Assembly: GCA_963970005.1 (NCBI GenBank)
Contig: CAXAMN010000001.1
Location: 2,742,644-2,806,643 of the forward strand
DNA: 64,000 nt
Direction of reading: 5' to 3'
Source: Durusdinium trenchii
Taxonomy: Eukaryota; Sar; Dinophyceae; Suessiales; Symbiodiniaceae
Positions within the stretch are counted from its first letter, which is position 1; each line of letters opens with the position of its first letter. Of this stretch, positions 54,320-64,000 are shown in pieces. A program made the position numbers and the translations under genes. The notes below the pieces were generated by a model that was given only the letters and a program-made list of their open reading frames with translations, searched no databases and was not told where the DNA came from.

Positions 54320-56450
54320 AAAAACACGGTGGAAAGCTTTCCTGAGCTGTCGCATGCTTTCATGCATGAGAATTAGTTTTCAAGAACTGATCATACATTA
54401 ACCTCTCTTCAACTTGTTGCTGGAATGTTTTGACTTATTTAATTTTGACTGCTGATCATGTGAGGCCACATGATGCCCCCTCTGACGGTGGACCAGCCAT
54501 CCGTCATCACCTCGAAGTAGGAAACAGTTCCCCTCTGCCCGCATGAGAACGGTGGATCGGTGCGTCAGCTGGTGTGGGATTGTGGATCACATATTAACAC
54601 CCATAGCAATGAAGAAGCACGGGTTATCATGCCTCACTTGATCTCATGTGCGTGTGTGTGTGTGTCACCCTTGGAATCACAGGGATCCCTGTGGATTTGG
54701 ATTTGTACTTGTTTGATCTTTTTTGAGTGATAGCAGGGGGCATGCGGCTATCACGCAAACGCATGCCAACGAAGCTATGCGTGATAGTGGAAGCCAGGTC
54801 TGATCAACCTGGTGTACCTGCTTTTGAAAAACTAAGTATGGCAAAAGCTGTCCAATATGTTGTTTCTGCATTCCGTCTTGCTGTTGTAAAGGGCTAGTGC
54901 ATCGGCGATTCACCCTGGAACTTTCGTGAGCTTGGGACCTGAACTTGAACTTGTTTTCGGAGGCATTGGAGGATTACCGTTTTTCACTTACCTGGCCTCT
55001 TAGGTTTTTTCACTTAGGCTGGCGTGTGGCAACCGCTTTCGAGTCAGTACGCATTTTCTCAAGTGTGTGTTCGATGCCTCATGTATTCAATTCCGTGTGA
55101 CAATTACTACATGAAGACTTCTTGGGAGGGTCCACTTTAACTTCAATACCCGGTTGGAGCTCTTAATCGGGCTAGTTCACCCAATGCGCAGTGTATCCAG
55201 TTACCACTGCAAATCCGGGGACAAATAGGTACCAAACCAAACCTTCGTGGTTGGAATGCAATGACTCAAACCCGTGGATCCCTGAGTCTATTGTTTTATT
55301 CAATGCGTTTCCTGTTTCGAACGCTCAAGGCTCTCGCGAGTCCCTGAGAGTCCCTCCTCGTCTGCTGCCCTGAGCTCCCCCAAGGGCACATCGCAGATGG
55401 CGGTGCGGAGCCTTGGCGCTTTTTCTCAAGGGATGTTCACCTCCATAGGAAATCAATGCGTTTCACCTCCAAAACGATTCGGGCGTTCCTATAGATCTTC
55501 CCTTAAAGCAATTTTGCGATGTCCGAGTGGAAGAGTCGAAGAGTCTCCAGGGTTGCTCATCTCCTCAGACTGGCGTAAAGGACCAACTGCAAATCATGGC
55601 TATATGATGCTATATGTGCAGAATGTTTTCCTTCAAGCAAAGATTTGGGCGGTTCTTCTATAGAGTCAACCCACTTAGCACCAAGTGTCCCACCACGCTC
55701 AATTCCTTCGTCAGCACGACTGGGCCAATGGCCCCTAGGGACTTGGAGTCCGGTAGTTCCTCCAGCACCCCGGTGTTCAAGACACCCCTCTGTCAGACCA
55801 TCCATGTATGGAATAATATAGTTACTACATGTTACTACTAGAGTTACTTACACGGGGGAATTCAAAAAAAACATGTCTTGAGGTAATTTTGGATGTATGT
55901 AACTATATCAAACTACTCAAAGTATTCCACATATGGATGGCCTGGACATTGTCCTAGATTGAGGGCGGACATTGGACTGTCCCTCGTTTTAGAGGATTCA
56001 CAAGGTATCGGCGATTCATCTTCACCGCGTTCCACACAGTGCCCTTTTAGCATGAAACATACCCACAGTTCCGCCCCAGGAGCCTGAAGCGATCGATCGG
56101 CGCCGTGGACCTGCGGACCCTCCCCTGAAAGTACTTCGAGGGGCGCGTGCGAGAAGCGATCCTCTGACGTACTCAACCTGAGGAAACCCATCGACATGGA
56201 CGACAAAAGGAGGGAACTGAGAAATCCCTCACCGAGGTCATCCGAGGTCATGGAACTGTGATTGTTTGAAAGGCAAACTGGATCAACATGGGTTGCTATA
56301 ACCTTTGAGCAAACGTGCAAAAAGGCCAGGTGTAAGGTCAGGTGGACAGTGGACATGACACGACCTACTGTTGATCAAGTTAAAACACCACTTAGCGTCA
56401 GGAGACCGACTCTGACCCTACCAAACGAACCAAACAAGTCAACCAAAGCC
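54320..56450. other. no firmly supported gene
   Basis: A GT repeat lies at 54651-54665. The - strand at about 56080-56260 has a coding-like acidic frame (TSEDRFSHAPLEVLSGEG) without clear splice sites. Confidence 0.3.
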
Positions 56451-56454
56451 TATA

Positions 56455-56545
56455 GCGTCCTTGCTCCTGGTAGTAAGGCCAGGAGCCCCTAGTAGCTTCT
56501 TGCTCCTGGTAGTAAGGCCAGGAGCCCCTAGTAGCGTCCTTGCTG
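56455..56545. repeat. CTACTAG minisatellite, inverted copy
   Basis: Two units of TTGCTCCTGGTAGTAAGGCC and GGAGCCCCTAGTAGC are followed by CGTCCTTGCT. This is the reverse complement of the vocabulary at 1-270. Confidence 0.85.
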
Positions 56546-57374
56546 CTTCTTGTGATTGTCCCTGTGCATTCAAGATCATCGTATGAGTCATCTGACGAAA
56601 AGGAGCTGGGGTGTCCTTTGCTACATCTTGCTACAAGACTGAGGTTGCAAAGCTTTCTCAATCTGAGCAACAGAACAGTTGATGATGCGATAACATCGTC
56701 TCAATCCTTCCAGATCCTTCTTTAACCTCAACAAATTGTCAACTCCTTGCAAACTTGCGGGACATCTGCCAGCAAAACAAATTGTCCAGGTCCGAAAAGG
56801 ATGCTGCAATGGCATGTGACGCTGGCCAAGCGTGGGAATGGTCTGCATCGTCCATCGTCACACCCCAGGGGAACAGAATCCCCTGCAGGTTCACCATGCT
56901 GCCCTAGTGGTTCCAGCGAGTTCCTCGGTGAGTCAAGTAGGCAACCTGCGGTAAACCGATGACTTTGGCTCGCCACACAAGCGTCACACAGGTCCCGCTG
57001 ATATGGCACTGATCAGGCCTTGGGGTGGTTGAAAAGGGGTCAATGTGGTTAAGTATACACCAGTCACTAGTCCATACTTTGCAGGTCATTTTGGAGCGTC
57101 TGGATCCAAAATGAATTGGTTTTGCTCCCGCAATGGCATCCTTTATGTTCCTTTATATGTTATATATGTTGCACCAATAAACAATTCTTCAAGTGCAAAC
57201 ATGCACAAACGCTTCCTCAGGCTGTTGAGCTCCTTGTTGAACATACCCCAAAAACTTATGAAAAACCGCTTGTGTAACAAGGTCTAATACTCTACTTGAG
57301 GCCAGGGGGAGAGGTCGAAAGCTAGCCGAATCGCACCGGATGTACTAGTTACATAGTCGGCAAAGCATGTAGGG

Positions 57375-57617
57375 ATGACATGTTTTGGGAGGAAGGTTGC
57401 TATGTACATACTTTGCGCTAAAGAATGTAAATGTGACATCGCTGACTGGGAAGGGTACATTGGAACAACCCGGGTGCACTCGTTGGCAGGCACGAAGATG
57501 CGTGATCGGCAAATCTGGGGGGTAAATTTACCCTCCGCTTTTGTATGCCTTGAGTCGGAAAGAGGGGTAAGCATTTCTGACATCATACGGACTGTACATA
57601 CACTAGGGCGTCCGTAG
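57375..57617 (+). CDS. 80-codon ORF entering the tandem array
   Basis: The frame reads MYILCAKECKCDIADWEGYI and GTTRVHSLAGTKMRDRQIWG before it enters the first unit of the 179-bp array. A distant likeness to GIY-YIG nucleases (YIL ... GYIGTT) is visible but the motif spacing is poor. I treat the function as unknown. Confidence 0.3.
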   Translation: MTCFGRKVAMYILCAKECKCDIADWEGYIGTTRVHSLAGTKMRDRQIWGVNLPSAFVCLESERGVSISDIIRTVHTLGRP

Positions 57618-58105
57618 TGTAGGAGAAGCACGGGTAAAAGGTATATGGAATAGAGTGTCTTGAGGAAATAGCCGGTGTATGGTTATTGCAAATCTGGGGG
57701 GTAAATTTACCCCCCGCTTATGTATGCCTTGCGCTGGAAAGAGGGGTAAGCATTTCTGGCATCACAAGGACTGTGCATACACTAGGGCGTCCGTAGTGTA
57801 GGATAAGCACGGGTAAAAGGTAGAAGGAGTAGAGTGTCTTGAGGAAATAGCCGGCTTATGGTTATGGCAAATCTGGGGGGTAAATTTACCCCCCCGCTTA
57901 TGTATGCCTTGAGCCGGAACGAGGGGTAAGCATCACAAGGACTGTGCATACACTAGGGCGTCCGTAGTGTAGGATAAGCACTGGTAAAAGGTATCAAGAA
58001 TAGAGTGTCTTGAGGAAATAGCCGGTGTATGGTTATAGCAAGCCTGGGGGGTAAATTTACCACCCGCTTATGCATGCATTAGGTTAGAAATAGGGGTAAA
58101 CAACT
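57509..58105. repeat. 179-bp tandem array, 3.4 units, with 20-bp palindromes
   Basis: Units start at GCAAATCTGG (57509, 57688, 57867) and GCAAGCCTGG (58038), with spacing 179, 179 and 171 bp. A 9-bp deletion shortens the third unit. In unit 2 the start carries GGGGGGTAAATTTACCCCCC, a perfect palindrome. In units 1 and 2 the + strand frame stays open over the same peptide with a few replacements. Unit 3 has an extra C and loses it. Confidence 0.9.
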
Positions 58106-58127
58106 TGTAACGGTGAAGTACAAGTCC

Positions 58128-58472
58128 TATGCAGCAAGCAGCAGCCAGCAGCAGCAGCAGCCGCCTGCAGCCAGCAGCCAGCAGCAACCACCAACCAGCA
58201 GCCAGCCAGCAGCACCACGCAGCAGCAGCGCAGCATCAAGCCGCAGCAGCAGCAGCACCACCGGCAGCAAGCACCACCGGCAGCAAGCAGCAAGCAGCAG
58301 CAGCAAGCAGCAAGCAGCAAGCAGCAGTAGCAGCGGCGTCGTCAGCAACAGCAGCAGCAGCACCAAGCCGCAACAAGTAGCAAAGCAGCAGCTACAAAAG
58401 CGGCAACCAGCGGCAGCAGCAAACAGCAGCAGCAAGCAGCAGAGCGGCAGCAGCAGCAGCACCCTTTACACC
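58128..58472. repeat. CAG/CAGCAAG-rich compound microsatellite
   Basis: CAGCAG, CAGCAAG and AGCCAG units dominate 345 bp. All six frames are open for long runs, so the translated Gln/Ser/Ala or Cys/Leu-rich products carry no evidence of coding. Confidence 0.9.
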
Positions 58473-58562
58473 AAGCCACCGTTGCACCCAACCAACCACG
58501 TTCACACGTTCAACCAACCCCCTACACGGCGCAGCTGGGAGTTGAACCGCGGGGGGGGGGGG

Positions 58563-58829
58563 TTAGCTTGATATATCAATCTTTAAGGCACGCAGCCCCT
58601 CCCACCACAACATTGCTAAAGCAAAGAAGAACTCAGCTAGCATGCTAGCTTTCGTGACAAACACTTTAGTCAGTTTGCCGTCTGGACCTTTCCGCCTAAG
58701 GTCCCTGTATACAAGGCTGGCATGTCCCTTCCGGGATCCTGACTTCAAATATGTTCGGAATTGTTCTGATATATGTGAGGAGCAAACACAAATTGCATCC
58801 ACCGCCAAGGCTAGCCTTGGGTCACACAT
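58563..58829 (-). pseudogene. 88-codon ORF fragment, unknown, part of a dispersed repeat
   Basis: The frame reads HASLVYRDLRRKGPDGKLTK and continues to a hydrophobic end (AEFFFALAMLWW). Part of its DNA (58611-58655) is the dispersed relic also found at 44672-44730, where the frame is broken. It follows a G13 run at 58550-58562. Coding-like but probably a repeat remnant. Confidence 0.3.
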
Positions 58830-59519
58830 GTCCCCTCTTAGGGAATCTCACCCCCAAGCGTCTCTGCGATGGCGATATCAATCATCCATTCAGGAGCCTT
58901 CATCATCCCAAACGGTGTCAAGTCCACTCCGACTCATCTTTCCCATTTGGCAGCAATCAAAGTGCCTCTCAAGCTGATTTCAGGCCAAGACTGACATCGG
59001 ATTTGGCATCTTGAGACCCCTGCTGGCCATCGCTCGTCCCGCTTGGGCATGCTTGGGCTACAAGCATCCCACTTTCTGAGCCCCGCGAAGGCGATGCATT
59101 CTTGAATTACCCCGCAACGTGGCCATTGCATGCCATTGCATGAAAATGACCCATGAGTATCAGACCAGTGGCCATCGCAACCAGTTCGTTTGGGGTCAGG
59201 GTGATTTCAAAGGATTCCTCTGCCTCTGTCGGACTCTGCCGCTTGCGAAGCTGGATTCGGTTCTTCAACGAAACGAAGCAAGGCCGCGAGGAACTTCGGT
59301 GCGATGGAAAGCTCTGTGACTCGCACTGCAGGGCGCAACACATTGACCACGTGAGCAGATCGCAAAGCAAGTTTGGGAGCATCGCGCTCCTGGGAGCAAC
59401 AACGGCAAACCCTGAGGAACCTTCAGAATCGAGCGGAGAGCACACAAAGTTAGCACTGCCAACAACACTGGTGTCAAATAATGGTTGAACAAGTTTCCTT
59501 TTAAAAAAATCTTTAAAGG

Positions 59520-61728
59520 GTGGATGGTTCCTGCCTCAGTGTCACTGAAATCCAGTGTCCGAGAAGTTCTTTCAGACTCTTGGAATCCAACTATATGGTC
59601 ATTGGTGCCCAGCATCCAATTGGATGGACTCGCTATATGGTCATTGCCTCTGGGATACCATCGGATACGGAAAAGTCCACTGGGCTTCCCTGGCTCATCG
59701 CGATTGATGTCAAAGGAGCTGAAGACCCTGCATCACTTGGTGTTGGCAAACCGTGTACTGCCTTCAACTGGCAAATCATGGAGCAACTGTGGGAGAAAGG
59801 CAAACCACCGGCTCCAGAGTGGGGTCTGGAGGAAAGAGTCCGTTGAATTTGTCTCCGCTGCGGGGAATAGGGTTAATATATAAACAACTTCATACGGAAA
59901 GTGCTGGAAGCTCTGACAAGATGGCCTTAGAAGGCTGCCTGCTGCACTGAGATCCGGTCTAGTGGACGGTCCGGGTCAGGCAACAAGTGAGTCGAGTCTG
60001 CACGGTCTGGCAGGATTGATTATATATGTGTTTAACCGCATCACAGATCCACCCCTTAGAAACCTTAAATTCTGAGCCTTAAACACCATAATGTTCACCG
60101 CTGGACAAGCATGAATCTTTGCAAAACATCGCTAATTAGTCTGAGCCAAGCACGAATCACAACTTTCTTACTTCTAAATTCTAAATAGAGAAGATGTTTC
60201 TCAGTCTTTTCTGAGTTCCTAAGTTCTTTACACAAATCAATCGTCTGACAAACAAGCTCACAAAAAGCACCCCCCACAAAGGCTGGTCAGTTTAATTACA
60301 TACGCCTGAATTGTGTTAATTCCAATGTTAAATCTTTTGTCGCCTTTGTCTCAGGCCTTTCTTGTAGCGTGTCATTTCGTTGCTGTCTTTTCGTCCGGGA
60401 TGTCCTATTAGCAAAAACTTCGTTGCGTGCAGCATGTCAATGGCACAAGCAACTTCCTCATTCTCACAAAAAAAATAACAAGTATTCATTGAACATGAAA
60501 GAGTTAGCTTCGATTTTAAGTGAAAGGGCTTCAATCGCATATGAAAGAACAGGGGCATGCTAGCCAATTTATTAGGGGCAGTGGAATGACATGTTGCACC
60601 TCTGACCTTGAGCACTTTGTTGACCTTCCACGTTGCGTGGGGGGTTCTTTATGCGGGGTTGACATTAAACAAAGGAAACGCCATTTGTCTGGACTTGACA
60701 TTCAATTTGATGTATCTGTGTTGTACATACTTTCCAAGAGGTTGGCAATACAAAAACTGGCCAACTGAAGCAGTCGGCAACCTTTCGCCAATCAAGGTAC
60801 AATCCTCAATTGCTACAGCATCACATCATACTGCCCAAGAGAGAATGCAATAAAGCAATCATGATTGGACATGACACACCTGTTCGAAGGAGATTCCTGC
60901 TCCTGGACCACTTTATTATTGTGGTGCTTCCAGCCAGGCACCGGTTTGTAGAGGAACGTATTTTACTACATGTTTGGTTATTTTTTACATGTCTTCTATT
61001 TAAAAAAAGGCAAAGGTCGTCGGGAACTTGGTATAACCATTATGGTTCCCGCCTGGCTCCAGCCGACACTCAGAACCAGCCTGTCTTGTGTGGGTGCGGT
61101 GAAGGTCTCTTTCACGATGATCCGGGCTTTTGCCTTTTTCACATCGGTGTGGTTGGGTGGACTTCAAGGGCAAAGGCGAAAACGTGTCATTCTTCAAATC
61201 CAAGGCAGAAACAATTCTCAAACGTTGTAAATTGTTTTGCGCTTTTCTTTGCCTTGTGAAACCCCGAATCCGGGAATCGTTGTGAAACCCCGTTGGGGCC
61301 AAGAAAGCGAGCTTCGTCCGCTAAACGCTGAGCGACTCTCATTGGTGTGTCACCAGTTGGTGTGCCATGGAACCTGGTTCTCCACTCCCAATGATCTTGC
61401 CATTGTCCAAACTGAGCTCCCCCAAGTACCAAGCTTGACACACCACTGCCACCCCACTGCGACTCATGGGACATCATGCCACAAGTGATGGTGCACTCCA
61501 ACCCAACCGTAGTCAAATGTCCAATCGTTTCTTCTGGCTCGTTTGGTGTGCAAGTTTTTTGGAATTATATATACCTACGGCCTCAGCCACCTGCTTTTTT
61601 TCAGTCGGAGGAGAAAAGACAGGTTTTCTTAAAAAACATAGGTTTTCAGAATGTTCAAATCTACAACTCTTGTGTTCACACAATATAATCCTGTGCAACT
61701 CTCCCATCCAGCACGCCTTTTTCCTGGC
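59520..61728. other. no firmly supported gene
   Basis: The + strand at 59560-59846 has a coding-like frame (DVKGAEDPASLGVGKPC) that could be an exon. A 149-codon + strand frame at 60810-61259 is not convincing. Confidence 0.3.
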
Positions 61729-63370
61729 CTAAATGATAAGTCCGGCATCTCTGAAGGCTGCGCATGCACCCACCAACCACCGATCGATGGTTCGTGCCAT
61801 CACTCTGCGTGAGTTCACATGCCGAGACAATCGTGCTGTCCTTCCAGTCGAATCCTCATCCATTTGACATGAGTGACAAATGGGATTTAGAGCATAACCC
61901 ACTCTCAAAGAGTCATAGTGGACTGTGCAAAGGATTTCTGCCAGTGCGTGGAGTTTCGGGTAGAGTGGAAACGCATGAGGTTTGCCCACATGGTACTGGA
62001 TCAATGCCATCTTGGCATACGTAGCCAGGAAAAGAAAACCAGCGTCAGCCACCTTTGTACACTCTTCCTTTGTCAAAAATGCAGCAGCGCGGAACATAAC
62101 AGAATACATCTGGTTAACAGCCTTGCTTGCTTGCAGGCACTCGGGCAACAACTGTCTTTGGTCCACCTGAAGCTGCGGGATGAAGTCTGTCAAAAAACGC
62201 ATCAGGCTGGTCGTGAGAGCCCCCTTGTGCCAGTTTCCTGTCAGACCTGTGTAGTCATTGTGACTCATCAGGTGTTGCGTCAACGCATGCACATGCGATT
62301 GCTGCTTGTTTCTTTTGCACCAGTGAAGGTAGCTGCTTGACAAGTAATCATACTGTGCATCGATATTCGATCCAGGCAAGACTTCAAGAAGTAACATCAC
62401 CACCGAAGAAATCCAGGATTTGCCAACACCAAGATGAAAAATGTGAAAACAGTCTGAGGCGAAGAAGGAACTTGGGTCATGTTCATCATGCGGCAAGTGT
62501 AGGATCACTGCTGGGGTTTGAACCCAAGGCATTTTGACGCCCCTGGTGTCTAGCCAGCGTGGGTGCCTCGTTGAAAGCTCCTCAGCTGGAAAGCCAGTCG
62601 TGCCAGCTAAGCATCGATGGCATACTCCCTTTGGGGGGGCGGCGCGCATCACCGCGTTTCGCAAATGAATTGAATGACCGGAACAAGGTCCCCAGCTTGC
62701 TCAGGAATGGAGCATCCCCTTTGGCACAAATCACAGCGAATCTGAGAACTTCTTTTGTCACTGGATCTTGAATCCCAGAGGTAAGCAAGTCTTTGAATGC
62801 CAATGAAATCTGTTCCATCACAAAATGGAAAACGGAGGAGTCGGCCTCATACAACTTCTTGGGCATGCACACAAGTAGCAGCCGGTGCGTGTGCGTATGC
62901 ACTGTGAAGTTTACCCTCATTTGCCACACGCCTCGGTCATCCACCCTGGGCACCCGTTTGTCGTCAAAACCTCGACCAAGAATGCTTTGCCAATTGCACA
63001 CCATTATTCCCTGACGCTTGAGGCTTGTCCCTTCATCGCCATGAAGACAAATGCCAGCAGTCTTCGCAAGATCTATACCCTCCATCCTGAATAAAGAGAA
63101 GTCTGGGCATAGCTCCCTGTACTGCTTCCAAAATTGTCTCCAAATCCCCTCAGATGAAACATAGTCATTGCGTGGTGCCCCTGAAAGGGTAGGCCAAAGA
63201 CCCATTCTCAGAATCCATCGGGCCCAATCCCGGGGATCAATCCATGGGATCGATGTACCATTGAAAACAAGATGGCTTACAGGAACATCCAACTTTGACT
63301 TTTGAATTGTCATCACCTTCTGAGCATCTCGCTCTGAATTTTTCAGTGAGCAGTTGGACCAATGATCCAT
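61729..63370 (-). pseudogene. frameshifted gene of a dinoflagellate high-copy family, possible transposase
   Basis: Two - strand frames make one ~545-residue protein. The upstream part begins at ATG 63370, with open frame upstream for ~50 codons. It contains WQSILGRGFDDKR, LHGDEG and AKGDAPFLSK. It meets the downstream part at a C7 run (G7 on +, about 62632-62638). Removing one C joins RRPPKG to VCHRCLAGTTG in frame. The downstream part contains SDCFHIFHLGVGKSW, GNWHKGALTT, LYPKLHALAE and CQMDEDSTGRTARLSRHV, and ends at 61729. I recall proteins with this motif order as abundant in dinoflagellate genomes. The spaced acidic residues and high copy number would suit a DDE-type transposase, but that is inference. 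No terminal inverted repeats are visible. Confidence 0.6.
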
Positions 63371-63475
63371 CCCGCACTTGGCTGCCGGAACGTCTCCAAC
63401 ATCCTCAACAACAGCCTTCGCTGTCAGGATCTGGCTCTTGCAGCTGGCCTCGGAAGACCAGAATTGCCCAACGCC

Positions 63476-63545
63476 AGGGATTGAACCTTTGACGTGGTAA
63501 GCAGATACGCTCGCCTACTTTACCAGGGGTGGTGACTGGCGCTCA
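63476..63545 (-). mobile_element. tRNA-like (SINE-head-like) segment
   Basis: On the - strand TGGTAAAGTAGGC (A-box-like) is followed by GGTTCAATCC (B box) at a normal distance. Acceptor and T stems do not pair, so it is not a tRNA gene. Confidence 0.3.
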
Positions 63546-64000
63546 AGCACTGCACACTAAACACAGCAAGCAACGGGGCACTGCAAGGAACGTTTTATGG
63601 ATAACGCTAAGGAATCAACTTGTCTTCGCACAAGCTCACTCTTCCAGAATGTCTAGTCACATTAACCTTGATAGTGCTATTGATCTCTGTAGCTTCCTGT
63701 ACGATTGAATGTTATAAAATCCCTCAAGGATCAACTGCCCCAACCTGCCCAGATGTTCTTGCATCGAATACCTTGGAGGTGTAAGAGATAACCTACACAC
63801 TTGTAGAATGTTGACAAACTCACCGTGTGTGTGTGTGCACACGCATGCACACTGACTCATGGCATCCCAGAAATGAAGACCCAACCTCACCCTAATCGAT
63901 CTGTAGCCAGGGGTCGATTGCTTCGATCAATCCAAACAAACATTATATTACATGAGTCTTTGACTTTTGACCATGTTAGCTTTTTTTCGATTGTATGGGA
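63546..64000. other. no supported gene
   Basis: A short GT/CA repeat lies at 63823-63845. Nothing else stands out. Confidence 0.4.

Noticed and set aside
57375-57520. GIY-YIG nuclease domain
   Set aside because: YIL and GYIG are present but the spacing and the following Arg/Glu residues of the family are missing.
58084-58571. Gln/Ser-rich and Cys/Leu-rich ORFs up to 152 codons
   Set aside because: They are translations of a CAG-type microsatellite that is open in all frames.
63476-63545. tRNA gene on the - strand
   Set aside because: A and B boxes are present, but the acceptor stem pairs at only about three of seven positions and the T stem at three of five.

Overview
The window looks like nuclear DNA of a dinoflagellate, most probably a symbiodiniacean alga. 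The reasons are a LINE-type retrotransposon that carries its own cytosine-5 DNA methyltransferase (a combination reported for dinoflagellates), a long broken gene of a type I recall as high-copy in dinoflagellate genomes, short GC-rich exons scattered through AT-richer DNA, and dispersed CTACTAG minisatellites. There are no bacterial operons, rRNA genes, convincing tRNA genes or CRISPR arrays. All names rest on motif reading; no database search was possible.

The centrepiece is one retroelement on the + strand, about 32590-44139, bounded by an identical 16-bp direct repeat that is a candidate target-site duplication. ORF1 (32566-38295, 1909 codons) holds, in order, a complete-looking DNA methyltransferase domain, two copies of a ~390-residue module whose last part resembles a ubiquitin fold and ends in Lys-Gly-Gly, a long possibly nucleic-acid-binding region, and a C-terminal coiled coil. 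ORF2 follows in the same frame after one TGA. It carries an NPGP (2A-like) motif, an endonuclease, a reverse transcriptase, a zinc knuckle, an RNase H and an unrecognised C-terminal domain. Two one-base frameshifts break ORF2, and the 5' end of ORF1 looks truncated and shifted, so this copy is probably dead or carries assembly errors.

Left of the element (1-32 kb) and right of it (46-61 kb) lie introns and intergenic DNA with short candidate exons, nearly all on the - strand. The best have clean acceptor and donor sites: 16653-16731, 20219-20403, 20909-21116, 22014-22129, 25899-26076, 26529-26654, 53175-53274 and 53759-53829. None can be named, except a probable J-domain fragment near 1.8 kb. 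This one-sided orientation fits the unidirectional gene clusters known in dinoflagellates.

Other mobile or repeated DNA includes a 1.5-kb element with ~400-bp terminal direct repeats (29.2-30.8 kb), a foldback element (21.55 kb), an AT-rich island at 45-46 kb with a possibly virus-derived fibre-like ORF beside a G/C hairpin, a 179-bp tandem array (57.5-58.1 kb), a CAG-rich tract (58.1-58.5 kb), and the broken high-copy dinoflagellate gene at 61.7-63.4 kb on the - strand.
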